This document shows positions 12,130 through 24,200 of a stretch of DNA of 64,000 nt, piece after piece. This DNA is from Apostichopus japonicus (taxonomy: Eukaryota > Echinodermata > Holothuroidea > Aspidochirotida > Stichopodidae), in the NCBI RefSeq assembly GCF_037975245.1, contig NC_092572.1:4857501-4921500 (forward strand), given 5' to 3'. The first letter of the stretch is position 1. Every line of letters starts with the position of its first letter. Position numbers and translations under genes: made by a program. Below the pieces are notes generated by a model. The model made no database searches and had not been told where the DNA came from. It saw only the letters and a program-made list of their open reading frames with translations.

Positions 12130-14977
12130 AAATAGACTAGAAAAAATGTCAAGTTAGGTATCAATATTTATGTGGAGAACAATTGGTATTATTCTTCTGT
12201 GTTAAAAAAAAGAAAGGTGAAGAAAACTAGATCAAAAGATGGAAATGAAATTTACATAGTAGAACTTGTACGCTGAACATGATATACATTTAGTGTGAAT
12301 TAATTCAAAAAAAAAACTGTAGAGACCCTCAATATCTACAAACGTGGGTTCCGTGACTACACACAACTGTGTAAAGTACACGTACAGTATATTACCTAGA
12401 GTTATTTAACAAAATTAAAGGTTGTATGAAAAGAAAACATTAAGTGAATTGAATTAACATCGTAGAACCTCTAAGAGTATTAAGAAAGAACTTGTACATA
12501 CTACTGTACATTGTAAAAATTGTGAATTAATTATCAATCTTCCAGAATTGGTGCATATAAGAACAACTTTGATAATAGTACCATATTAGTAGTTTTTTTC
12601 AGGGTTAACATGCCGGAATCTAACAACCTCTCGTAAGGGTGTTGTCTAGTGCAAACATTGACCAGTCCCTCAGTCAGGTGTTATATACATCGGTAACTAA
12701 ATATTTAAATTAAAATATATAATTAATGTAGAACTAAGTCTTGAAGCTTGTGTCTGTCTATTGGAGTTGTTTTGTGAACTCAACACATAATAATTACAAT
12801 ACAATATAAGCAAAGGGCAAGGGTTTACAGTTTCCTGCAATAAGTTAGCTAACTTATAAGCAAAATAAAATAAGTATGAAATATGAAGGATAAATTGACA
12901 TGCCAAGTCTCTCCTACCTAATGCATGTTCAATTACACAATAACTTTATTTACAATAACTTCTGACTTAGACTACATGTTGTCATGGCAACTAACACATT
13001 TTTAGGCTGCATGTACGTAAAACTCCTGTACTAACTGTAGGCTACAAAGCAGAGACTATATCCAATTAGCATGTATCTGGTGTGGAGTCTGTACCAATTA
13101 ACAGTGACTTATAGGGCTGAAACATGCTAATACTTGCTAACATTCTAACAAACCCTCAATAGTCATTCAGTCTACAGTTTTAGAACGGAATATGGCTACA
13201 TCCCTGCACGTACACCAAAGCGAATGTAAGGACATTTTCTCGATTAGTTTTGTTAGAAAAGGACAAAAAATTGCTACATTCCCATGTACACGCATCAAAG
13301 CATGCTTACTGTAGATGACATCCAACAGGACCAATACCTTAATAAATTTGTAATACATCACAAATGTACAGTGTAGACGTTGTACATTTAACAGTAAAGC
13401 CCTACACATCGCAATAAATCTATACGTAATAAGATACATATTGTAATGCTAAACGACAGCATGTTGTTTTGCTTCTTCTGCCACATTGCTTAGGCGATGC
13501 GGTTGAAATATTTTCTCTCAGTACTACATGGAATCATTTACATATGTTAAAAATTTTTGTAGCCTTAAAGCAATTCAGTCACAAATTATGAGGCAATTTT
13601 GGCTTAATTTGATGCATTAGTCATCTATGGTAACATCTGAACTAGTCGAAGGTTACACATAAGTGTCAACTACAGTTTTGAGGTAAGCACGGTACGTAAC
13701 TGGTACAGACCTTCAAAATGTTTGCAAGCATAGCTTGTAACAAAAGAAATAAAGGATGTTAGGCATCTGATATTTAGGGAGCTTATACACTGAACAATGC
13801 TGGTCATTGTTCTAATGTAATCAGTAATACTACTAATGGCCAGTGTCTGACAGTTTCATTCTTACTTGGCAGTAAATCCTTGATTTGAGATCATTTGGCA
13901 TTGAAGGTACAAAAGTCTAGACAGCTTAGATTGAAGGGTTGAAAGATATTGTTTTCTTGAAAGTGGCATCTCACACAATATATCTAAACAATTGTGACAT
14001 CCGATCATGATCTGATCCTGACTTCGATATCACGGCTGTAGTGTACACGCAGTTCTCCTATTTAGATGCTGGCAGAGACCAGGATCTGATCCGAGATCAA
14101 TTGTGCAATGTAAACACCCCCGCGTCATCAGTGACCCGAGATATCTGGTGGCCGAATTATGTCACATGAATTGTCGCGTAAAATTCCTGTCCTGTATCAC
14201 GCGTGTGCTTATGCCTACGTTTATTGAGTGCATGTGGGCTTTACATAGCACAGTATTGTCACCCTAAGGCTTAAAGTTTTGGAGTATACGTACTACGCGA
14301 TCCGCGGCTGCGCATGACACATTTCAAATCCAGTATTATATACCAACAATCGGTGAAAAGCGGGGGAGGATCAGAGTAAGACTTAAGTGTAAATGCATCC
14401 TGATCAATGGATACGTTTACCCGATAGAGAGATAATCATCTAATAAAATCAGTGGATCTAATCCAGGTCTAGTGTAAAAGCACCCTCAATGAGCAGTGCT
14501 TGTTTTATTTTTGTTAGAATTTACCCTAATACATATCAGTAGTATTGAGGTTTTGCAGCTTTGCTATAGAAATCATAAGTCAGTTCAAGAAAATATTAAT
14601 AAGAATTTAGAAACAATGCGAGCACACACAGTGTACTTTAAATCTGTGGTTTTTAGATTTCTTTCCTTCGTCACAATATTCTGAACAATACTGTTTGATG
14701 TATATTTCATTAAGCTGACCAGGGGTCAATACTTACAGTAGCTTGTTCTGACTTCATTTAGTGTGTGGATCTGTGTGAGTAACCAGAATCTTACTCTCTT
14801 ATGTTGAGTTCAAGAGGAGTGCTAGTCTCAAACGAGCTGTTGGTTACTGTACATTTTAGACGTTGTCACATTTTAGAAATCGTCTGACCGAGGCTAATCT
14901 AATGAAAGTTATTGGTGTGATTAGTTGGCAAAACATTACCAAGTCATTTAATTTATTGTTCTTTCTCCCTTCCATAG
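12130..14977. other. Gap between TRIM-like and NLR genes, with diverged repeats
   Basis: No coding exon was found. 13,640-13,950 and 14,510-14,560 resemble, in the same order, sequences at 29,760-30,040 and 30,310-30,350 inside the intron before the death-domain exon of the next gene. 14,000-14,480 contains several GATCTGATCC-type words and TGTAAACACC/TGTAAAAGCACC words and may be a small element inserted in this copy only. The promoter and any 5' untranslated exon of the NLR gene should lie here but could not be placed. Confidence 0.45.
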
Positions 14978-15248
14978 GCATCCATGTTTACCTTCAGCAA
15001 TCTCAAAGAAGAACTGTCTTCAAGGCTCACCGAAACTGACTGTGGGAATTTAGGCCGCTACTTTTCACTACCACCTGATCAAGTGCAGACCATTATTACA
15101 AGTCCCTTGTACTCCAAGAAATTTCTGCTTGCCCTTGAAGAGAGAGGATACATACACCCTTCAAATGTGAATCGATTAACCGATGCTCTCACTGAGCTGA
15201 AGATCAACCATATTTACTTGTTAACAGAGACGTACATGAAGCTAAGAG
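14978..15248 (+). CDS. NLR gene exon 1: first DED-like domain
   Basis: The exon follows a strong pyrimidine tract ending CCATAG and ends at GAG|GTAGGA. The first in-frame ATG is at 14,984, but two codons before it are open, so a coding exon further 5' cannot be excluded. The roughly 88 residues look like a death-effector-type helical bundle: an LG-RYFSL helix, then FLLALEERGYI, then NRLTDALTELKINHIYLL. The F-LEE-G-I and L--AL--L spacing is typical of DEDs. Death-fold subtypes are hard to tell apart by eye, so DED rather than CARD or DD is a moderate call. It ends with one base of a split Asp codon. Confidence 0.6.
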
Positions 15249-18200
15249 GTAGGACCCTAATCATTACCTCTCTTTGTAATTTTGTATTTTGATTTACCCC
15301 TTGTAATTCCAAAGTAGAACTTGAAAAGTGTCTTGATCTCCATACATTATGGCGCAATGATCATACATATTTTCCTGTATATGACAAACCTCTTAATGCC
15401 AACTCGCCCAACCCCCCTCCCCTCCCTCGGAAAGATTCCCCTTTAAGCAATACATAACACCGGATCTTGATTAATCATAAATGTTGAAACCAAACTGTGT
15501 ACACCAATACACAGTATATGTATTAACGGCAATAAATCACTTTGTGCCATGATGTGTATAAATGCATAAATCAGAATGCCTGTTTGTCTTTGGATATTTA
15601 ACAACACTGGAAACTTCAATTTGATGTTTACCTTAAACATTTCAGATCAAGAGACTGAATACGATAGATTCCTCGCCACCCTCTCTGCTCATTTGACATT
15701 TTCCATAACGGAGAAACTGTGTGATAACTTTGAAGTTACTGATGAGAACAAGAAAACAGTTATCTCTAGTCAGAATCCAGGACTTTCCTTCCTCCTGAAA
15801 ATTGATAAGATGGGTATCATTAATCCTTCTGATGTCAGCAAATTAGAGACACCTTTAGAGGAATATCTTCTTCTCCAGGCAGTAGCGAAGATACACGAAT
15901 ACCAGTCCTTGGTACTTTCTGACAAATCTCAACCACAAGACGAAGGTATTGTAAATTCCTATGTACGTTACAAACTTTAAACTCCACTGGTACAAGTTTC
16001 ATGCCAGTTTTTAGGAACATACCTGACTTAAAGATTTCATAGCTCAAAAACAGATAAATACACAAATTGCACTAACTATCTTAAATAACAAATAGTTGCA
16101 ATACAAAATTAATTGAGAAATAATGGATGTCACAGGTACTTTTATTTTTTTTAAGGAAAAAGCCTATAGTTAAACTATAACAACTGGGATTTCTGTCTTT
16201 GAAAATCTCATATCATTGTGATTTTTTTTTGCATATACATGAACGTAGCATAACATCGTTTTATTGCATACTACTTTAAGATTTTTTTGCTATAGGATAT
16301 GAACATAAAATCGCATCGTTCAGATGACATACTACTTATAGTTAGTTGACTTTTGCAATTGGTACACTCTGTTATACAGCACACACCTACATCCTGACCA
16401 ACATATACATTGGATATCGGTGTAGAATCAATATCCCTAATTCAGCTATAATTCACTTTATCCCAAAATGTATTTATAAACGGAAACTCTTATCATTACA
16501 TGGCAGCTTTTGCAGCATTCAGGCAACACGTCCAGGACTCTGAGTCAAGCGTCTTCACTGATCAAAGTACAGCAGCTCCTCCTAAAAATTTTACTTACTT
16601 ACTTTGAAAAATTGACACACATTCTTATACACCTGGGTGTTACAAGATTCTGGGAATTTCCATCCTTTTTCCACTGAAGGTGTGACAGACTTAACCTTGA
16701 AGGTTCCACCACTATACATTGCTCCCTGAGATTATGTGACATTACTTCAGACACCGGAACTGGAGGTTAACCCATGGAAACACTCTCCTACCCCAAATTA
16801 TAAATACCACAGGGGATTAAACTAGACATCATGTGTGGAGGATTTCCTCTTCTAATCACACACATTTTGTTATTATTGTTGTTCGTATTACTGGTAACTG
16901 TTAAACTGACTAAGCATGTTTGAGCGTTTTCAGTGTATTAGTTTGTGTTGGAGTGAGCTTCCTTTACATTGGAAGATTATGAAAGACGTTATCAAAGAAA
17001 CAGTGTTACCAGATTATCCAAACTATAAACATCAAATTACATTTGCCTAACACCTTGGTAGATTTCTAGCATGAATTGTGAAACATTTCACCTTCTCGTA
17101 ATGGTAGTTGTGTTTCTGTATTTCTTGTTTTAAAGATAAAGTGAGCTTATTCATGAAATGCCTCCAACAGAAGATGAAGAGTTGGTTTGAAACCATGACT
17201 CCTGTCCCCTGGAAGAAGTCTTGTCAATGGAAATCAAAGGATCTATTTATTGCCAGCGGCTTAGTCTTAACAACTTTTGGTTCAAAAATATCTAGCAGAA
17301 AGGTTGACCGAAAATGTAAGCTACACTACCTAGATATCTTTACTGATGAAAGACTAAAATCAGAGACTCGAATCATTCTGGAAGGACATCCAGGGTCCGG
17401 CAAGACAATGCTCTCATCTCAGTTGGCCTATGACTGGTGTTGTGGGAAGCTTATGGATATCCCCCTGTTTATCTATCTGCCCTTAAAAATTGTTGCTGAC
17501 ATGACAATTGTTCAAGCTATCAAGTTCTTCTACATACGTAAATATATTCCCATCACAGAAGAGGATATTGAATCTATACTTACCAGTGGCAAGAAGAAAG
17601 TCTACATCATATTAGATGGGTTAGAAGAATACAATGGTGGACCCAAAGATGGAAGTCCCTCAGAAGTAATGAGAGTAATGACAAAGGAAAAACTGTCCAA
17701 CTGCATTGTTATAATCACAGCTAGGACAGACTATGCCAAGGATCTACCTCGAGGTCCACTGTTGACGATAGGAAGCTTTGGTGAGGATGAAAGGAATGAA
17801 TACATTGAAAAAGTCTTCTCTGATGATCAAAAAAGGCAAGAAGAAGTAAAGGAATTGATTGATAATGTTCCATTTATTATTGATCTTTGTGATGTTCCAC
17901 TGCTCTTTGTGTTGTTAGTACATAACATTGATAGATTAGAAAAGTTAAAAGAAGAACAGCTTGACAGAGTTACTCCTTTCGTGAAGGCCATTGTAGACAT
18001 TCTGTGTTCTGTGCAGGATGAGGAAGGCAACCATAGTCATCTGTCACACCAGAAAAAACACATTACTTTGGAGGAACTTGCATTTAACGGCCTCTGTAAA
18101 GGAAACCAACAATTGTTTTGGGAGAACGATTTTGTGGATAGATATGTCATTAATAGCAAAACGTGGATAGATTCTGGGATACTTGTTGTTGAGGAAGGAA

Positions 18201-21200
18201 CTCCATTAAATTCCTCTAGTAGAGATGTTCAGACTGACTCAGGCAGTGTAAGTCCCCAGATTGATACCATCAGTGATGAGTCACTGAACACATATAATGT
18301 TACTTCAGAGATAAAAAGAGAAGTATGCCCTGATCCTGATCTCTTGGCATCTGTCAATCAATCAGAGAGTACACCAATTTTGACATCAAAATTTTTACAG
18401 AGAGGGAAAGATCCGAAATATGTCTCTTTACAGGTTAAATTTCTTCATAAGTTAATCCAAGAGTGGTTTGCAGCAAATTATTTAGCTCTCTTGTTCTGGG
18501 GTCATAAATCAACTGAACAACATTACAAGTATCAATTGTTCAGAGAACACTTGGCTAAAATACACCCAGCTGATCTTCATTATATCTTGCGCTTCACCTG
18601 TCACATCTGTCCTCCTAGCTTTCACTTCATTGCCAGTTTTCTAATGAGAGACTTTAAAACAGGAGATGGTGAGATTCCTGATTACATCATGAACTGCATC
18701 TGTCTTTGTTTTGGTGAGCATAATGAGTACAAAGGACACAAGTTCAAGGACATTGCCACAGAGATCTGTAGACGAAAATCTGTCAACTTCAGCTTTGAAG
18801 ATAGTCGACTGATGCTGAGGTCAAAAGTTTCTATGTTGACCTTTGCTTCGAGATCAAAGGTACATTGACTTTTATGTTAACAATTTCTATTTTAAAAGTA
18901 ACTGCATATTCCTTGAAATTTGGTTGGATGAATATGCTTGATAAACATTTGAGCCTGCAGTGTCGCAAACTGTGCTTGAATGAATTCCCAGTAATATATA
19001 AGTCATTATGTTTGATGATCAAGTCAGTGTTGAATTGGTTCTCTTTGTGATTACATTTTGTACCCAGTCCTCTATTGCCATTGTACCTTCCGTTATTCCA
19101 AGGGACCTTTAACGTTCTCAAAGAGACCCTCTGGTATCTGTGAATACTGATGTCAGGTTTTAATGTGGGAAACACGCTGTTCCTTTTTAGGTTCCAGTAA
19201 AGCGACTAAAGTTTTCAGATGTGGTTGAAAAAGTTACAGACAAGGCGCTTGTCTTACAGGACGATGTATGGCTCGGTATATTAGAAACACTTGAGGCTAT
19301 TGAAATGGATCGATGGGACCAGACACTTACTGACAAAGATTATGAAGACCTCCTGAAATTCATTTCAAATTGTAAAAATGTTAATGCAGCATTGTAAGTA
19401 GAAATGTTATATCTTTTGTTTATTAAAACCATGAAGACAGAACTGAGAATACATACCTACATTTACATAGAGACAAGAATAGTTGACGATGAATATAAGT
19501 AAAGCCAACGGGAAAGAAATAGTAACTGTTGGTTTATTTCTGTCGGTCACACAGAGTTCATTTGTAACTGTTTCGTTGTTTACACAACGGACCAAACTAT
19601 TCATTCCTATTGAATCAAGATATAGAAAATATATGCAAATTCAATATTCCTTTATTAAATATATACGAAGCATGGAGTGAAATGAATAACTAAAACACAT
19701 GTTACAATATTTAACATTTGTTGCTAAGAATTTCTGTTTATAAGAACAGTGTCTGCACCAGCCATGTATTGTTTTTTTTTTCACTTTCTTTAACCATAGT
19801 TTACTCTTTCCAAGTCCACCGAAGGATGTGACAGATGACAAGATTCTGAAAGCCTTACAATCCCGAAATATTTTAGGTACAGTTTCGCTTGGCAATTAAC
19901 GAATACCATTTTTGTTTGGTTATGTAAATTAAGTCCCTTGGTAGCATGTTGTAGGTCAATTCTTATCACACAGTCAAAGGAAGTAATGTGTAGTCGACAT
20001 GACATTTAAAACAAGTGAAATCTACATTGGTCTTACATCTTTGTTTGAAGCACTTTGTAATGTACTCAAAGTATAGAGAAATAACTTGGATCAATTGAGC
20101 CTTGATTCCTTGTCAAAGGCAACACAAATCTGCACCATATGGATGGTGTTTATATGTGTGAAGTTAGAGCTATACTGATTTTGTGTTATCATTTGAGATA
20201 ACATGAGTTACAGCCTGAATACTTTGTAGAAATGATAAACTTCTCCAAAAGTACAGCGTCAATGAAATTAGGCATATGGCATATCGATTCACTTTACATT
20301 GTTGAGTGCAAGGACGCTTTTTGTTTTCTTTGTGGAGGTCAAAAGTCTGGAAATCTTGTCACAACAAAAACTCCAAGTGTAAAGGGTGGATAAATTTTGC
20401 ACTTCTATGTAGATCCATTTGAAAGTTATTTTCTGGATGGTTAATATGCTTGATAGAAAGAAGATTAGGAGAAAGATGAGACTGAGGCAATTTTTGGATT
20501 ATCTTTATCACTTACACTTAATTTCTACAGGCATAACAGTATTTCTCACAAATTGTTAAACAATTGTTATTTTTTCAACCAGATGTTTACCAAACATGTA
20601 GTTTCTTGCAGATCTAGTCTAGAACGAGATGTAACTGCAATTTTATGGAAACAAATTGTCACCATTTAGCGAATAGTAAATCATTTATTTAAGAGAATTG
20701 CAGTTCTTTTCGCAATCACCAAAACAGTTAAATGTGATCTAATATGCTCTTTGCAGTTGAATGGACCATTGGAGCAAACGCAATTCACACTTTAGATGTA
20801 CACACTGGAAAATGGCCGGTGAGACAAACATAATCTTTTGTTGTTTATGCCAAATAATAAAGTGTCATTTGTTAAAGTGAAAGTTTGAAAGCATTTTTCC
20901 ATCACATATTTGCTTGATTGTTGCTTTCGAGAATTTCTGTCAGTTACCAGCAAATCTAAATTGATAATCGTTTCTATTGTATTTATCTTGAATGATTTCT
21001 TCAACCAGATGGAGTTTAGACCACACAGTAGGAACTCTAATGAACCATCATCAACAAAAGCAGTTAAAGGTAACTTTATGATTCACAGTACCAAGGAGAT
21101 TGTTAGTGGAATAACTTTTTTTTAGAAAAGGCATCATGATTGACTTTATTGAAATGGAGTTTAGAAGAGTTTCAGAGTTTTACAAAGTAGACATTTTAAA

Positions 21201-24200
21201 AATATAATTGAAAATGTAATACTGTAGCAATGATGAACGGTGGAATAAAGTTAATAACAATGGCAGCACTCGCCTTTGATATAGTTTGTAGTTTACCAGA
21301 TAGGCTAATCTTCAGAGCCTGAAATCTTTGGGGATAAAAAATATAGATCCTAACCTTAGTGTGGTACAATCCAGGAAGAAAATGAATTAGGTCTTAGGAA
21401 GCATTTTGACACCAACAGAGCCACATGTAGAGACGCACTCAAGCTGTAAAGAAAATCCGAACAACTATAGTCTATGTGTAGTAACACCATAAACAGTGTG
21501 TATCATTATATTCAAGCAAACATGCAATGGCACATGACAATTTAGTTGTATCGAAGGGGAAACGGAAAGTGACATTGTGTGACCCTATTTTGTTATATTT
21601 CACATCTCTCTCATGCTCTGAGTTACCTAACATGATCAGCTGTGATTGTTCATATTGCATAAGCTGGATATTAACATATGTAGCACTGTATACTAGCAGA
21701 TATAATACCCTCTTTACCAGTTGTTAAGCATTGTTTTATGATATCTACGATGGTGCCTGAACATACAATATATGTGGGTCTCATACAAAACCATACATGA
21801 GGTGCACAGATGGTAAAGCTATGTCTAACTGTAATACTCAGCAAGTTTATGAATTTGAATTTGCATAATTGATATGAAAGCTAGTGCATTAATTAAATAA
21901 TAAGGTCAATGGCTCAATAAAGAGTTGTACTGACCATAAAGCTATAAAAACACACTTTAAAGAACAAATAAACATACTTTCTTGAGGCAACAGTGGTACT
22001 AGATCACACTATTTGATGTTAAACTATATGATAGGAGATTACTGGCATGTGTGTTTCTATTTAATTTGTGGTGATATTCATGATATTCTCTTTACACTCA
22101 TCAACATATATAGACTTGGACACATTTTTTAGCATAAAATCGTTGGTTAACATGAAAGGAGGTATTCTTGAGATACCAGGGACTGGCGTTAGACTAGAGA
22201 TTCCTACTGGTGCTATTGAACAGGAATGCTTGATCCAGATGAGAATCATACCAATCAGTTTTCAAGAAGAGTCTGAATCATCATTTACAAGTAACTCAAC
22301 AGTAGTAGTGGAACTTCTTCCTGATAATCTGAAGTTACATCAGTTAGCAAAACTCACCCTGCCTCACTGTCTGCAGTTTAAGAACACTGGTGGACGCAAA
22401 GCCATGGTGTACAGCAGTCACCATGCTAAAGGTACTGTTTATTTGTAGTGTGGGAACTCTGACTAAGCACACATGGACGAAACACCCCACCCCACAGTAT
22501 ATGCTTACTGGATGTATTGTTCTTTCCTGGTATGCAGTATCTGTCACACCTACCAAGACTATATTGGTGTGTGTGTGTTGCCTTTAGTGTTGTCAACACA
22601 CAACAGATAACTGAGAGTGTATTAGGTTTCATAATCTTGATGTATGCAGCAGTCTTCACATGTAGAAATATTTGCTTGCTAAATAATTGTACAAATTCAT
22701 TCTTACAGCAAAGATATGCAGAGCATATTTTAATGTTGCTAGCTAATGCAGCTGTCATCATTCCATACAAGTTATAAAGTTGACTTTCAGAAATAATAAG
22801 AATATAACATATCATCGCAATATTACTTAGTAGGTAACGGTGTTAATATAACCATCCTAATGAAACTTAACCATGTCTTCCATGGCATGAATATATGTCC
22901 TCAGCAGCTGCTTTTCCGCAATTAAACTCACTGCAAATACCACTGGGTTGCAAGCAAAAATTATTCTTGGAATACTCTATAAACAAAACTTCCGCATTAT
23001 CTGTAAAAGTGTGTGCTTGGGGAGAAATGAAAATTAAGAAATGACAATATCAACTTTTCAGGCTCCTGCTATATTTTGTTTTGATACAGGTTCTAAGCCA
23101 ATGTGGAGACCAAAACCTAATGTTTTGTATCAGGTGAATGACACAAACTGTGTAATCTGGATTGAAAGCTTTTCATGGGAGACATGTCAGATTGATGGCA
23201 AATATGTTGAATTTAAGCAGATCCAAGTCTATGCTGCTCGTAACCTGAACCCACTTTCTAAAATAATACCCATACATGTTGGCTTCTACCCTAAGCTGCC
23301 AGGTGAAAGACCGGTGAGTCAAAGAAAAGAGTTATCATTTGTTGCAATTAATTATTAGCTACTTCTCTTTGTAATGTAATGGTGTTAAGTAGTGTAATTA
23401 AACAGTGGTACAATAAAGCTGCTAAGACGTGGTTCAAGTTATTTGCAATGTTATTTATTATGAACACACACCAACTTTCATACCACACTTATTGTGCTAG
23501 TATCAATTTGCATGATGTCCATATGCAAGTATTAGTACAGGAAAACGAACATGAGTAGGAGTATGAGTTCAGAAAAAAACTGTATTACTGATTTAGGTGC
23601 TCTAATAAACAACACAAAAGTGTGATGTTTAATCTAGTTGGTCAGAATTTGCAAAGGAAACTTGTTCTTATTTGTGGGAAATTGATGGAAATCTCTTTCA
23701 GTAGATCTTTCGGTACATTATCAAGATCAATTTTCCATTTGGAGAGAAATTGCAGGCGGGAACGGGAAGGGACACCAGGAGAGGGGGTTCTGAGAGTAAT
23801 GCTTCCAAATTTGTAGCCCAGACAAGATATAATTAATAATTTCATATAATTAATATTGCAAAAAACGAATAGTAACATGCGATTTAACAAAAAGCCACTA
23901 ACACAGAGGAACAAGTTATTGGAAAGTTATACACCTTAATGACACCGAAAAGATTACAAAGACGCTTATAATAGCTACACTACAGTTGGTATAACATTTA
24001 GAAACTCGTAGTTTGGGAAAGAGGGAGGAGATTTTATGAAAGGCTGAAATATATGCGTTCGTGTGTGTTGGGTATGGGGGAGGGGGGAGCTCTTCTGATT
24101 ACCTGGAAGTGAAACATCTTTAATGGTGAAATGAGCCACAGTATGTGCTTGCACAAACATCTCTATATTAGAGAATTTTCCTATAGGTAGATAAGATAAC

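Noticed and set aside
22426-22815. Minus-strand 129-codon open frame over the ZU5 exon end and its intron
   Set aside because: It overlaps a well-supported plus-strand coding exon end and has no recognisable domain.
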